A stretch of 39,890 bases of DNA from GH45 sp046704385 (GTDB lineage Bacteria > Bacteroidota > Bacteroidia > Bacteroidales > SZUA-534). The notes beneath the pieces are model-generated. The model was given only the letters and a program-made list of their open reading frames with translations, made no database searches and was not told the DNA's origin. Position 1 is the first letter of the stretch; the number at the start of each line of letters is the position of its first letter. The stretch is from the NCBI GenBank assembly GCA_046704385.1, contig JBJKSB010000056.1:1-39890 (forward strand). The letters run 5' to 3'. The position numbers and the translations under genes are program-made. Of the stretch, positions 1 to 8,600 are shown piece by piece.

Positions 1-73
1 CTCGGTATTCTTTAAACTTAGCTCTACAGGAAGCTTCATCAGGAAACTCTTCCATGAATTTGATAAGATTCAT
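1..73 (-). CDS. IS1595-family transposase, N-terminus only (runs off window)
   Basis: An ATG complementary to 71-73 opens a frame reading MNLIKFMEEFPDEASC and then RAKFKEYR up to the window edge. This is the characteristic N-terminus of IS1595/ISXO2-like transposases (M-N-L-I-x-F...F-P-D-E-x-S-C-R-A-K-F-K-E-x-R), which in full-length members is followed by a CxxC zinc ribbon and a DDE-type catalytic core. A ribosome-binding-like AGGAAA lies 10-15 bases upstream of the ATG. Only 24 residues are visible, so whether the enzyme is intact cannot be judged. The gene reads away from the CotH gene, and its insertion explains why that gene lacks a beginning. Confidence 0.75.
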   Translation of the reverse strand, partial: MNLIKFMEEFPDEASCRAKFKEYR

Positions 74-115
74 ATCAATTTTTTTCCTATAATATAATAA
101 ATATTATTCATTCCC
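1..115 (-). mobile_element. IS1595-family insertion sequence, outer end (partial)
   Basis: The reverse strand here encodes the start of an IS1595/ISXO2-type transposase (see 1-73), so the window opens inside an insertion sequence whose bulk lies to the left. The element must end between the transposase start at 73 and the point where CotH coding sense resumes, about 116-130. Read on the reverse strand, a GGGAATGAATAATA stretch ends at 115 and is a plausible terminal inverted repeat; the following eight bases, 116-123, would then be one copy of the 8-bp target duplication usual for this family. The family and the orientation are secure. The exact end is a guess, because the other terminus is not in view. 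Confidence 0.6.
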
Positions 116-164
116 GATAGACATATACAATAATTTTAAAGATAAGCCCGACACAGTAAAGGAT

Positions 165-2531
165 GTGGGATTTCGGATACGGGGAAATGTATCACGTATT
201 GTCGAAAAGAAATCATTTAAGATATCCATGAATACTTACGCGCCTGGCCGTAAATTTATGGGTTATGAAAAGATCGATTTAAAATCAACTGGTGACGATT
301 CCTTTATTCGTCCCAAGCTTAGCTGGTATCTTTGTCGCAAAATGGGTATACCATCCATCTGGCTGAACCATGTGCTATTATATATTAATGATAAAATCTG
401 GGGAATCTATACCAATGTTGAACATATTGATGAAGTATTTGCAAAAGACCGCTTTGGTAATAATAATGGCAATTTGTATAAGTGTCGGTATCCGGCAACC
501 CTTGAATTTTTGGGAAGCAATCCCGATGATTATAAAGTTGAACAATCTTATTTTGGCGATCGTATCATCCGTATGTACGAACTTAAAACCAATAAACAGG
601 CCGATGACTATTCTGACCTGATTGAGTTGACCAGAGTTTTGAATCAAAATGTTGACGATAGTTTCAGGATTCAGATAGATAAAAAGATAAACATTAACAG
701 CCTGTTAAAATTTTTGGCACTTGAGGTTTATCTGGGCCATTGGGATTCGTATTCAACCAGTGGCAATAACTATTACCTGTACCATAATACTGAAACGGGC
801 AAATTCGAATACCTGACCTATGATATGGATTTAACCATGGGTATACAATTTACTGTTGATGATATTAATGTACGTGATATTTACAATTTTGAATATGTGC
901 ACGGAACAAAACCCTTACGGAATAAAATATTGCAGGTTCCTGAATTCAGGAAAAATTACAATTTTTATTTGAGGAGGCTTACTACACTATTTCCACCCGA
1001 TACACTTAGAAATTTAGCTGTGGAAATTCAGGATTTTGTGGCTCCTTATATTCCTCTTGATCCCTTTTATTCATTTAGCCTCGATGTATTTTATAATACG
1101 TTGGATGTTCCCTTGGGAATGTCACAATGGGGTATTATTGAGTATTTTACCGATCGGTATAACAGCATACTTGACCAATTGGAAAACACAAATACTCCGC
1201 CCATTTTTTCGCAGGTTAAATTCAACAATGTTTCCATGAGCGATTCTGTTAAAATTGAATGCACTATTGAGGATGATGATTTTGGAGATACGGTTAACCT
1301 TTGGTATAATTTAAATGGAGCGGATGATAAACTGATAGATATGAAACTGAAATCGCAGGATACTCTTATGGGGACATCGGTTTATGAAACAGTACTGGAA
1401 CCTTTGAAGGAACCAGGCATCCTTAATTTTTATATTGCCGGTACCGATGCAGCATCACAAACTACACGTTCACCCTTTGAAGGCGATTACAGCTTAATAG
1501 TATATTCTGCCACTTCTGATTTGAGGATCAATGAATTATTGGCATCCAATACTACTTGCATGACCGATAAATTTGGGGAACATGACGATTGGGTTGAAAT
1601 AGTGAATACCGATACGCTTCCCATTAGCCTGGGTAATAAATACATGTCCGATTCATATAATAATAACGATGAATGGCAATTGCCAGCTACAACGTTGCAG
1701 CCAGGTGAAGTGGCATGGTTCTGGTGCGACAATCAACCTGAACAAGGCGAAAATCATGCAAAGTTTAAACTTTCAAAAAACGGTGAAACCGTGTATTTGT
1801 TCGAAAAGCAAAACGATAGTTTTCTTTTACTTGATTCCATGAATTTCCCTGAACAACAAAAAAATATCTCGTTTGGGTTGCCAACCATCCATTCACCGAA
1901 AGGTGACAGCCTTGATTATATAACACCCGGTTATGCCAATGATACCAGGGGACTGGCTTTTTTGACCTTTGACGTTGATATGAATATTATGGTTGATAAC
2001 AACAAATTTGAACCCGGAAACAGCCTTGTTGATGTAGTGGGCAGCTTTAATAACTGGAGCGGATCAGATGTTTTTTCTGATCCGGATAACGACAATATTT
2101 ACACTCAAACCATTTATAACCTGAATGCTGACAAGGATATTGAATACCGTTTCAGGATGGATAAAGACGACAACAAGGTTGAATTTGCTGATAAACCCGG
2201 ATATGAAGGCAATAGGAAATTTCGGTTAGCAGAGGGATGCAATCTGCAGTCCTTTTATTTCAACAACGAAATTGCAGGTATTAATCTTCCGGTTATTACC
2301 GATGAATTAAAAGTTTATCCCAACCCGGTAATTGATTTTGCTACCATTGAATCACAGCATACTTTAAATTCGGTCGAATTACTGAATGTTAATGGAAAAC
2401 CAGTTATGGAATTAAAAGCCCATAGAAGGAGGTTGAATATTGACTTACGACATCTGCAACCTGGAATTTATCTGGTAAAAACTGAGTTGGAATTGGGCCA
2501 GGTTATTTTGGCGAAAATTGTAAAGCTTTGA
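165..2531 (+). CDS. CotH-kinase / lamin-tail-domain protein with T9SS sorting tail, 5'-truncated by an IS
   Basis: Residues 1 to about 330 are a CotH-like (spore-coat kinase fold) domain: G-F-R-I-R-G-N, K-K-S-F-K-I-S, N-V-E-H-I-D-E and the metal-binding T-Y-D-M-D-L block. A lamin-tail domain follows (about 450-590, starting R-I-N-E-L-L-A-S-N and containing D-D-W-V-E-I-V-N), then a carbohydrate-binding-module-like E-set domain with F-N-N-W-S-G near 628, and from about 714 a T9SS C-terminal sorting tail (K-V-Y-P-N-P ... G-I-Y-L-V-K). It was therefore a secreted, surface-anchored protein. The 165 start is a GTG inside the CotH domain. Sensible CotH coding (PDTVKDVGFRIRGN) continues upstream to about 116, and a stop lies at 90-92. 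No signal peptide is present, so the remaining frame is probably a dead 3' fragment. Confidence 0.85.
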   Translation: MGFRIRGNVSRIVEKKSFKISMNTYAPGRKFMGYEKIDLKSTGDDSFIRPKLSWYLCRKMGIPSIWLNHVLLYINDKIWGIYTNVEHIDEVFAKDRFGNNNGNLYKCRYPATLEFLGSNPDDYKVEQSYFGDRIIRMYELKTNKQADDYSDLIELTRVLNQNVDDSFRIQIDKKININSLLKFLALEVYLGHWDSYSTSGNNYYLYHNTETGKFEYLTYDMDLTMGIQFTVDDINVRDIYNFEYVHGTKPLRNKILQVPEFRKNYNFYLRRLTTLFPPDTLRNLAVEIQDFVAPYIPLDPFYSFSLDVFYNTLDVPLGMSQWGIIEYFTDRYNSILDQLENTNTPPIFSQVKFNNVSMSDSVKIECTIEDDDFGDTVNLWYNLNGADDKLIDMKLKSQDTLMGTSVYETVLEPLKEPGILNFYIAGTDAASQTTRSPFEGDYSLIVYSATSDLRINELLASNTTCMTDKFGEHDDWVEIVNTDTLPISLGNKYMSDSYNNNDEWQLPATTLQPGEVAWFWCDNQPEQGENHAKFKLSKNGETVYLFEKQNDSFLLLDSMNFPEQQKNISFGLPTIHSPKGDSLDYITPGYANDTRGLAFLTFDVDMNIMVDNNKFEPGNSLVDVVGSFNNWSGSDVFSDPDNDNIYTQTIYNLNADKDIEYRFRMDKDDNKVEFADKPGYEGNRKFRLAEGCNLQSFYFNNEIAGINLPVITDELKVYPNPVIDFATIESQHTLNSVELLNVNGKPVMELKAHRRRLNIDLRHLQPGIYLVKTELELGQVILAKIVKL

Positions 2532-2845
2532 TCAGATGGATGTGTGTATAACTAAAATGCCTGCGATTGTGTGCTTTATTAATGAGGGATGTTCACAAAT
2601 AATAATTCATAATGGTGACAAGGAAAAACAGGTCTTACTTGCGAATTTGTACCCCGTTTTTGAGTGATTATGGGCAATTTTGGGGTTATTGTTCCCAACT
2701 AAATTTTTAAAAAATTGTAAATTTATTAATCCTGCGATTTAAATTCTTCAATTTTGGTTGATTAACAATAGTTTGAAGAAGAATTAATAATTAAAATATC
2801 TATTATTTCAATAATCCTCTTGCTTGCGAATATCCCTAATGAAAG
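2532..2845. other. Gene-free 314-bp stretch
   Basis: This lies between the 3' ends of the convergent CotH-like and S41-peptidase genes. It is AT-rich and holds no credible ORF, RNA gene or strong terminator. The only structure I see is a loose inverted repeat: ATTCTTCAA near 2745 against TTGAAGAAGAAT near 2775, with a two-base insertion in one arm. Confidence 0.5.
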
Positions 2846-4462
2846 TCATGGTTTATAAAGAAATTTTTCGACCATCATAAAATCATTTTGTAATAGTTTT
2901 ATTAAAAACACACCTGGCTTTAATTGATACTGAGAAAGATCTATCTCTTGGTAGAAATTATCAGCACCTTTTGAAGGAAGATAGTTGTCAAATATTATTT
3001 TACCTTGTATGTCAAACAGTTGTATTTTTATTTTATCGCTTCTGGGGAATAAATAATGTATATGTAAAGTTGAGATTACAGGATTTGGATAAATGATAAT
3101 ATTATTTGTATTGGTTGAAAGAAAATTTGTCCCGGAATTTGAAATTTCATTTATTAAGTATTCAAAAACCGGATCGGAGTTGTTGAATTGTTCTTCAGAA
3201 AATGCTAATCTAACATCAGGCAGTATTCCATTACCTTCAATTAAATTGCCATCCATATCATAAGCCTGCCATGAAGGTATAAAAACACTAACAGAATCTG
3301 AAATTACATATTCTTTAGGATTACCGCTACTGCCATATGTTGTACTTCCTACAAGCTTTACGTTATTTAATTGTTTAAACATTAAAACAAAAGATTCTGC
3401 GCTACTCATAACGTTACCGTCAATCATTACATATATATAACCGTTATATTTGATACTGGTACCCGACGGTAATACTTCACGCACAATTGTTGAATCGAAT
3501 AAACCTGTCAATTCATTCCTAATTACAATCTTTTCGAATTGAATTGGTTCAGAAATTAAATAGGAAATTACCTTCGTAGCTAAATTGTCGTTTCCACCAC
3601 CATTTCCCCGGAGATCAAAAATTAAATTTGGTTTTTCTTCATATTCTTTCACCATATCAAGAGCCAAAGAAATATCCTGCTCATATTGAGATGAAAGCGA
3701 TCTAATATTAACATAACCTGCATCGCTTATTTCACCCGCAAAAACTATCTTATTTACACTTATTTGTGGGTTGGTTAATTGATTAAAAATTGCATTAAGA
3801 TTGCTCGATACAGGTATTATACGCTTATCGGCACTATAATAATTTTGATTATTAAACTTAATTCGAAGGTGCATATCATTAGCTGCCCTTAAAATTTTTA
3901 ATAGTTGAATACCATATTCTGTTTCCGACCTTGATGTAATAACTGCGTCTTTTCCGGTTTTAAACTGATTTTCCCAATCTATTCCACGTAAAACTTTATA
4001 AGAATAGTTCTCAAGAAAGTGATTCCGAAATTCCTCAAATTTTAATCTATTTAATGTGGTATCAATTTGAATTGTATCATCATGTCTTACTGTGTGAAAC
4101 ATAAAACAAGTTGAATTCATTGGTACACCATCAACACTCGTAAAATTATGATATTTATCTGAGTTCATGTAGGCTTGATAGAAACGCCCAGGCTTTAAAT
4201 GCACGTTAATAGTAAAAATACGGGGAGTTGTCCAAACAGGTTTTCCGTCAATGGGTAACATGTTTGGACTGTTAATAATGGAATATCCTGGCTTCATGTC
4301 CTGGTCAAATTCAATTTGAATTTGAGTAAGATTTGTATCTACATTACAGTCGCCAAATTCAAGTGTTGTCCTGATTATTCTGGGAGGAGTATTGTCTGTT
4401 TGTGCCGGGATACCAGAGGAAACAAGACAAAAGAAAACGATTACTAAAGAAATTCTTTTCAT
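2846..4462 (-). CDS. Secreted S41-family (C-terminal-processing-like) peptidase with T9SS sorting tail
   Basis: A 538-residue exported serine peptidase. A signal peptide (MKRISLVIVFFCLVSSGIPAQ) is followed by an Ig-like Big_5-type domain (about 25-125, with Q-I-E-F-D-Q-D-M) and an S41 peptidase domain (about 150-440). The S41 core shows G-Y-V-N-I-R, the strand L-I-F-D-L-R-G-N-G-G-G-N and the nucleophile block V-M-S-S-A-E-S-F, with the catalytic serine being Ser353 or Ser354. There is no obvious PDZ domain, so it resembles tricorn/IRBP-like S41 members more than CtpA. The last ~80 residues (I-I-I-Y-P-N-P ... G-V-F-L-I-K) are a T9SS sorting tail, so it is probably displayed on the cell surface or released. 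The physiological substrate cannot be deduced. The start is an ATG and no operon partner is evident. Confidence 0.88.
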   Translation of the reverse strand: MKRISLVIVFFCLVSSGIPAQTDNTPPRIIRTTLEFGDCNVDTNLTQIQIEFDQDMKPGYSIINSPNMLPIDGKPVWTTPRIFTINVHLKPGRFYQAYMNSDKYHNFTSVDGVPMNSTCFMFHTVRHDDTIQIDTTLNRLKFEEFRNHFLENYSYKVLRGIDWENQFKTGKDAVITSRSETEYGIQLLKILRAANDMHLRIKFNNQNYYSADKRIIPVSSNLNAIFNQLTNPQISVNKIVFAGEISDAGYVNIRSLSSQYEQDISLALDMVKEYEEKPNLIFDLRGNGGGNDNLATKVISYLISEPIQFEKIVIRNELTGLFDSTIVREVLPSGTSIKYNGYIYVMIDGNVMSSAESFVLMFKQLNNVKLVGSTTYGSSGNPKEYVISDSVSVFIPSWQAYDMDGNLIEGNGILPDVRLAFSEEQFNNSDPVFEYLINEISNSGTNFLSTNTNNIIIYPNPVISTLHIHYLFPRSDKIKIQLFDIQGKIIFDNYLPSKGADNFYQEIDLSQYQLKPGVFLIKLLQNDFMMVEKFLYKP

Positions 4463-4761
4463 GGTTTTTGAATCCCTAATATTTAATTTTTATGAATTAC
4501 ATACAAGTTACGAAAGTTTGTGAACATATAATGCACAACTGATGCAGAAGCTTGAGAATAAAATGGGTGTTTTATCTGTTTGGGTGTCAATAAAATACTG
4601 CCTATGTCGAAGCTCCTGCGTGAGTATCTTTATCCTGTTCCGGACTTGTTTCAGGAAGATCCGTCTCTAAGTGGTGCCAGACTTGTCCTAATGAATAATT
4701 TGAGAGGGGGTTCTACTCAAAGTAAGACCTGACGGCTGCCTACGATTGCATCAAGTACCAT
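4463..4761. other. Intergenic region with one degenerate palindrome
   Basis: There are 299 bases between the S41 gene start and the end of the Fic gene. I see no ORF worth calling. It contains a degenerate copy (4638-4657, TTCC...GGAA) of the small CCCGAA...TTCGGG palindrome found intact at 9588-9606 and 23765-23783. It may be weathered mobile DNA, but I cannot assign it. Confidence 0.4.
4638..4657. repeat. Degenerate copy of dispersed CCCGAA/TTCGGG palindrome
   Basis: The sequence TTCCGGACTTGTTTCAGGAA shares the loop ACTTGTTT and the flanking arm pattern with the perfect copy at 9588-9606, but has mismatches in the stem. It lies intergenically, like the other two copies. Such short palindromes are common between genes in Bacteroidota and may act as terminators or be passive repeats. 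Confidence 0.4.
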
Positions 4762-5880
4762 TTATGATTCTGATAGTAAGTTAAATAAATCAATATTTAA
4801 ATATACTATTTCTTTTCCTATTTTCTTAGGAATCAGAATCCCTAAATCTTGCAGTTGTCCTAAATATTTTTTTGCTGTATTTAAACTTCGGATATTAGAA
4901 TCAACAATATTTTTGGGGCTTATGTAAGGTTGCTCAAATATTTTTTCAATAAATTCTTTACGTAAATTTGGTAATTTTTCTTGAACAAGTGTCCATGTAT
5001 TATTAAACAGATGGTCAATTTCCTCGATTTTGTTTATTGTGTAAATGGAGGTTTCTTCAACAGCTTTTAAAACATACAAAATCCAGTCCCTCCAAGCACT
5101 ATGAGTTGTGACTTTATTTAGTAACTCATAATATTCATCTTTCTCTCTGATTATATATGCACTCAAATATAAAATTGGTAAATCTAATAATCGCTTTTGA
5201 ATTAATAGCAAGATGCTAATTATTCTACCTGCTCTACCGTTTCCATCTCTAAAAGGGTGAATTGCTTCGAATTGGTAATGTGATACTGCAAGCTTTATCA
5301 GTGGGTCATATTCATAATCCTGGTCCTGGTTGAGATATTTAAAAAAATTCTCAAGTTTCCTTTCAATTACACCAACCCCTCTCGGTGGTGTGTAAATAAC
5401 TGAACCTCCTAATAATCCACTCCCTCTTTTTTTTATTACTGTTTCTGTTTGTGCAGGTCTTATCCCGTCATGAACTTGTTTAATTTTTCGGTAAATCTCA
5501 ACTATGAGTTCTTGATCAAATATACCTGTAGATTTAATTTTTTGGAATCCAGTCCAAAGAGCCTGTCGATAAAAAAGTACTTCTTTTGCATTGCTACTTA
5601 AGTCTGACTCATTATAGGTCAAAGATTTATATAGTTCGTCATCGGTAGTAAATATATTCTCAATTTCTGTACTTGCCTTTGCTTCTCGTAGAGCAATAGT
5701 ATTTACCAACATTGCTTGATTAGGAAGTTTTTTTGCAATTCCTTTAAGCTCAGCCAAAGCTTTATTCGCATTGTTTAGCGCTTGAAGAATTTCTATGGTA
5801 ATAATTTTCTCTTCCGGGGGAGGAAGTTCAGGTAGGTTGTTATATGGAATATTTCTATCGTACGGTTGCATTATTGACAT
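4762..5880 (-). CDS. Fic-domain AMP-transferase with N-terminal inhibitory motif and C-terminal winged-helix-like region
   Basis: Fic enzymes transfer AMP (or another nucleotide moiety) from ATP to a hydroxyl side chain of target proteins. The full core motif HPFRDGNGRAGR begins at His208 and matches H-x-F-x-D-G-N-G-R-x-x-R, so catalysis should be possible. A Fic_N segment precedes it (about residues 10-85), with the self-inhibitory motif S-T-E-I-E-N at 70-75, matching [ST]xxxE[GN]; this places the protein in the class regulated by an N-terminal inhibitory helix. The C-terminal ~100 residues look like a winged-helix region. At 372 residues it has the usual length for stand-alone Fic/DOC proteins of this type. 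No antitoxin gene is adjacent. Two inverted repeats upstream (5894-5918 and 5962-5987) could be operators for autoregulation through the C-terminal DNA-binding-like region; this is inference. Confidence 0.92.
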   Translation of the reverse strand: MSIMQPYDRNIPYNNLPELPPPEEKIITIEILQALNNANKALAELKGIAKKLPNQAMLVNTIALREAKASTEIENIFTTDDELYKSLTYNESDLSSNAKEVLFYRQALWTGFQKIKSTGIFDQELIVEIYRKIKQVHDGIRPAQTETVIKKRGSGLLGGSVIYTPPRGVGVIERKLENFFKYLNQDQDYEYDPLIKLAVSHYQFEAIHPFRDGNGRAGRIISILLLIQKRLLDLPILYLSAYIIREKDEYYELLNKVTTHSAWRDWILYVLKAVEETSIYTINKIEEIDHLFNNTWTLVQEKLPNLRKEFIEKIFEQPYISPKNIVDSNIRSLNTAKKYLGQLQDLGILIPKKIGKEIVYLNIDLFNLLSES

Positions 5881-5893
5881 TTAAAACCATAAT

Positions 5894-5918
5894 TGTCAAA
5901 TTTAACTAATTTTTGACA
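5894..5918. promoter_or_regulatory. Inverted repeat TGTCAAA-N11-TTTGACA upstream of fic (proximal)
   Basis: The 7-bp arms (5894-5900 and 5912-5918) are perfect inverted repeats with centre about 26 bases upstream of the fic start. On the reverse strand TAAATTTG (5897-5904) inside it matches the Bacteroidota -7 box TAnnTTTG, so a protein bound here would block a promoter there. The same arms recur at 5962-5987. Confidence 0.5.
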
Positions 5919-5961
5919 CTTACGAATAAATCTATCAAATTATCTTTCGTCTGCTTAAATA

Positions 5962-5987
5962 TGTCAAATTACATCGTTTTTTTGACA
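5962..5987. promoter_or_regulatory. Inverted repeat TGTCAAA-N12-TTTGACA upstream of fic (distal)
   Basis: The arms are the same 7-mers as in the proximal repeat (5962-5968 and 5981-5987), with a spacer one base longer and centres about 68 bases apart. A related single half-site (TATCAAAT) lies between them near 5933. The duplication suggests a two-site operator rather than a chance palindrome. Confidence 0.5.
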
Positions 5988-6008
5988 GTAGAACATTTGT
6001 GATTTAAA

Positions 6009-6092
6009 GAACCGCCGTGGACGAGACCTGTATGTACTGTGGTGAGAGGTTAAACGCTAGGCAATGCAAGGTTATGTGCTGGGCTACTCCCA
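6009..6092 (+). ncRNA. Remnant of a group II intron 3' end (domains V-VI-like)
   Basis: The stretch from GAACCGCCGTGGACG (6009) to GTACTGTGGTGAGAGG (ending 6049) closely follows the domain V pattern of bacterial group II introns that carry a CGC catalytic triad: a CCGCCGT arm, a short loop, then a GTACGGTGGTGTGAGAGG arm. It is followed by a domain-VI-like segment ending in GGCTACTCCC (about 6081-6090), which recalls the usual CTACTCGAT intron end. The right arm has at least two departures (GTACTGTGGTG for GTACGGTGGTG, and a missing base after it). No reverse transcriptase gene lies upstream, so this is a decayed fragment. The assignment rests on pattern recall only. Confidence 0.5.
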
Positions 6093-6358
6093 AATTCTTA
6101 AAGATATTTAATTGTCGAATTCTCTTTTATTTGTCTGGCTCTTATTTGATTGCCAATTGTAATATCCGAAAGATTTACTAGTAGCCATAGTAAATTTACG
6201 TCACTTTAAGTATATATGTTCAAATTTTTAAAATTATTGGACAAAGCCAATGTATTTGTCCATTTTTTGTTTTGATAATTACGCGATTCATTGAATGTAC
6301 CCGATTTAAAAATCAATTCTGTTAATTTATTATCTTTGAATTCAATCAAATTTTTTGA
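6093..6358. other. Gene-free leader region
   Basis: This is AT-rich DNA between the group II intron remnant and the phosphatase gene. The only recognised element is the -7 box at 6331-6338. The imperfect pair TTGGACAAAG and ATTTGTCCA (about 6238-6265) could form a hairpin. Confidence 0.4.
6331..6338 (+). promoter_or_regulatory. Bacteroidota -7 box (TATCTTTG) for the phosphatase operon
   Basis: TATCTTTG is a full match to TAnnTTTG, 47 bases ahead of the preferred ATG at 6386. No convincing TTTG -33 box lies at the expected distance, so this is a partial promoter match only. Confidence 0.4.
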
Positions 6359-6385
6359 TTGAGTCCGGATTTAAAAATAAATAAA

Positions 6386-8599
6386 ATGCCCAGGTTTATA
6401 CATCGGTATCGTATTTTCGGTTTTATTTTTTTGGCAGCCTTTGGGTTATCAAAATCCTTTTGTTTTGCTGAACAAACCAATGGTACCTTGGCACAAGGCC
6501 AAACCGATAATATGAACCTGGTTAAAGTTGATACTTTGAAAAGTGCCTGGTGGTATGGTGGACAGGCTAAAGAAAACTACGATAAGCGGAACTATGAAAA
6601 TGCCATTACGGATTTTTCAAAGGCTATTTATGTCGATCCGGAAATAGCCGAATTTTATTATTACCGGGCACATTCATATGCTTTTACCAATCAGCCTGTT
6701 AAGGCTTTGGCTGATTTCAAAAAGGCGTTGGAACTTAATCCTGATTATAGCTCAAAACTGAATAACATGGGCTGGGAATTTTTAAAAGACAGGGAGTTTT
6801 TTGCCGCCCTCAGGTATTTTTTTAACCATCTTAAACTTATGGTCAGCGACCCCAAAATATTTTTCGGGGTCAACCTTAATGCGAATTATCTGAATTTGTT
6901 AAACAATTTGGGGTGGGAGAGTTTCCAAAATAAAGAATTACCAAAGGCTATCAGGTATTTTAACAATTACCTTAAAATGGTACCTTCCGATCCTGATGCC
7001 TTTTTGGGTTTAGCGCTGGTTTATTATGATTATGGAGATACCGATAATGCCCTGCTTTACCTCGATAAGGCTAAAAAAGCTGAACCTGCTTTATACCAAG
7101 GTGTTTCAGGTCTGGTAAAACTTGAAAAATCCGGTTGTTCATACTCTGTTGAAGATAAAAAGCTTCTTACCAATCTGTTTAATGAGGTAGGGAACAAATC
7201 ACATGATTTAAAAAACCTTACTACCACAGCCTCATGGAAATTCCTGTTGGGATTTACATACCTTGTTCTGGGAATTTTGGCATTAGTAATTTTTATCCTG
7301 CGGATAAGAAGAAACGAAGGTTTTATCCTGATCCTGTCAGTTTTAAACCTTTTATTCGGTTTTAAATTTTTATATGAAAATCCTCTGATCCAATTGTCGG
7401 TTTTATCCACATTCAACTTTTGGATTTACATTATGCCCATCATTTCAGCCAGTATTCCCATAGCATTTATTTTATTTATCAGGTATTTTATTGGTTGGGG
7501 CTGGCGAAAATCGATACTTTGGTTATTTATCTATTCCATTTTACAGGGTATATTTAAGGTTATGGCCGAATATTCAGCTCCTGCACAGGATATTTATGGA
7601 ACCACCAACATAATTTTTGGCTGGATGGCGGTTTTGGTGCTGTTCCTGCATCTTTTCCGACCCGGAATGCGCAAGGATCGCGAAGTTCAGATTATTAGCG
7701 TGGGGTTGGGTTTCTATCTTCTGGCTGTGTTTTATGAAAACCTTACACGTACCCAGTGGTTATCAAATAATTTTTCATTTGATGAGCCTGCCTATTTATT
7801 TTTCAATATTTGCCTGGTTTATGTTGCATTTAAACGGATTACCGATACCGAAAAAGAATACCTGACGGTTAAACAGGATCTTGAGACTGCCCGAAGCATC
7901 CAAAATGCCATTTTACCAGGTGTTAATCCGCGAGGTGATATGTACGAGGTTTCATCGGCTTATCTTCCCATGGCATTAATAGGTGGCGATTATTTTGATT
8001 ACCAGATGCCTGAAGATTCATACATCGGGGTTTTGATTGCCGATGTTTCAGGTCATGGTATTTCGGCAGCACTTATTGCTTCCATGATGAAGGTGGCTTT
8101 TTCGTCACAGCGAAATAATGCACGAAGTCCGGCTACTGTATTGCAGCAAATGAACCATAGTTTAACCGGCCAGTTGAATAATGAATTTATTACTGCCGGT
8201 TATTTGGGTATTGATTTAAATAAACTTGTGTTAACTTGTTCCTCGGCAGGTCATCCGCCATTATTAGTTTACCGGCGACCCGGCGACGAAATTACCGAAT
8301 TAAAAGTTCAGGGTATTCCTATTGGAGTTTATCCCGAAACAAGTTTCAACGAAAGTAAGATGCAACTGGCAAAAGGCGACAGACTGATTTTGTATACTGA
8401 TGGTATTCTGGATGTTTTTAGTACTGCCAATGAACCTTTTGGCCGGCAACGATTACTTAATGTTATTAAAGAAACAAAAAACCTGTTGCCTGACGATGCT
8501 ATTGACGGTATTTTGCATTCGCTGCAAAAATGGTCGGGAAAAAGTGATGGTGAAACTTACGAAGATGATATCACGCTGATAATTTTTGATATAATTTAA
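6386..8599 (+). CDS. TPR / multi-TM / SpoIIE-type (PPM) serine phosphatase
   Basis: RsbU/SpoIIE-type phosphatase, probably dephosphorylating the STAS protein encoded two genes downstream. Order of parts (numbered from the ATG at 6386): signal or anchor segment (F-G-F-I-F-L-A-A-F-G), TPR repeats at about 40-235 (Y-E-N-A-I-T-D-F-S-K-A-I pattern), seven predicted membrane helices at about 285-480, a short coiled linker, then the PP2C-like SpoIIE domain at about 505-737. The domain retains the acidic metal-binding motifs: G-G-D-Y-F-D-Y, A-D-V-S-G-H-G, Y-T-D-G-I-L-D and E-D-D-I-T-L-I. A longer reading frame starts with TTG at 6359, but the ATG at 6386 gives a normal export signal. The next gene begins one base after the stop, indicating an operon. 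The TPR part and the membrane helices suggest that an envelope or protein-binding signal controls phosphatase activity. Confidence 0.9.
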   Translation: MPRFIHRYRIFGFIFLAAFGLSKSFCFAEQTNGTLAQGQTDNMNLVKVDTLKSAWWYGGQAKENYDKRNYENAITDFSKAIYVDPEIAEFYYYRAHSYAFTNQPVKALADFKKALELNPDYSSKLNNMGWEFLKDREFFAALRYFFNHLKLMVSDPKIFFGVNLNANYLNLLNNLGWESFQNKELPKAIRYFNNYLKMVPSDPDAFLGLALVYYDYGDTDNALLYLDKAKKAEPALYQGVSGLVKLEKSGCSYSVEDKKLLTNLFNEVGNKSHDLKNLTTTASWKFLLGFTYLVLGILALVIFILRIRRNEGFILILSVLNLLFGFKFLYENPLIQLSVLSTFNFWIYIMPIISASIPIAFILFIRYFIGWGWRKSILWLFIYSILQGIFKVMAEYSAPAQDIYGTTNIIFGWMAVLVLFLHLFRPGMRKDREVQIISVGLGFYLLAVFYENLTRTQWLSNNFSFDEPAYLFFNICLVYVAFKRITDTEKEYLTVKQDLETARSIQNAILPGVNPRGDMYEVSSAYLPMALIGGDYFDYQMPEDSYIGVLIADVSGHGISAALIASMMKVAFSSQRNNARSPATVLQQMNHSLTGQLNNEFITAGYLGIDLNKLVLTCSSAGHPPLLVYRRPGDEITELKVQGIPIGVYPETSFNESKMQLAKGDRLILYTDGILDVFSTANEPFGRQRLLNVIKETKNLLPDDAIDGILHSLQKWSGKSDGETYEDDITLIIFDII

Positions 8600-8600
8600 G

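Noticed and set aside
4463..4761. An antitoxin gene next to fic
   Set aside because: No ORF of suitable size lies on either side; the inhibitory motif is inside the Fic protein itself.
7057..7416. 119-residue reverse-strand frame inside the SpoIIE gene
   Set aside because: It lies antisense to a well-supported membrane and TPR region and shows no domain or signal; it is a shadow frame.
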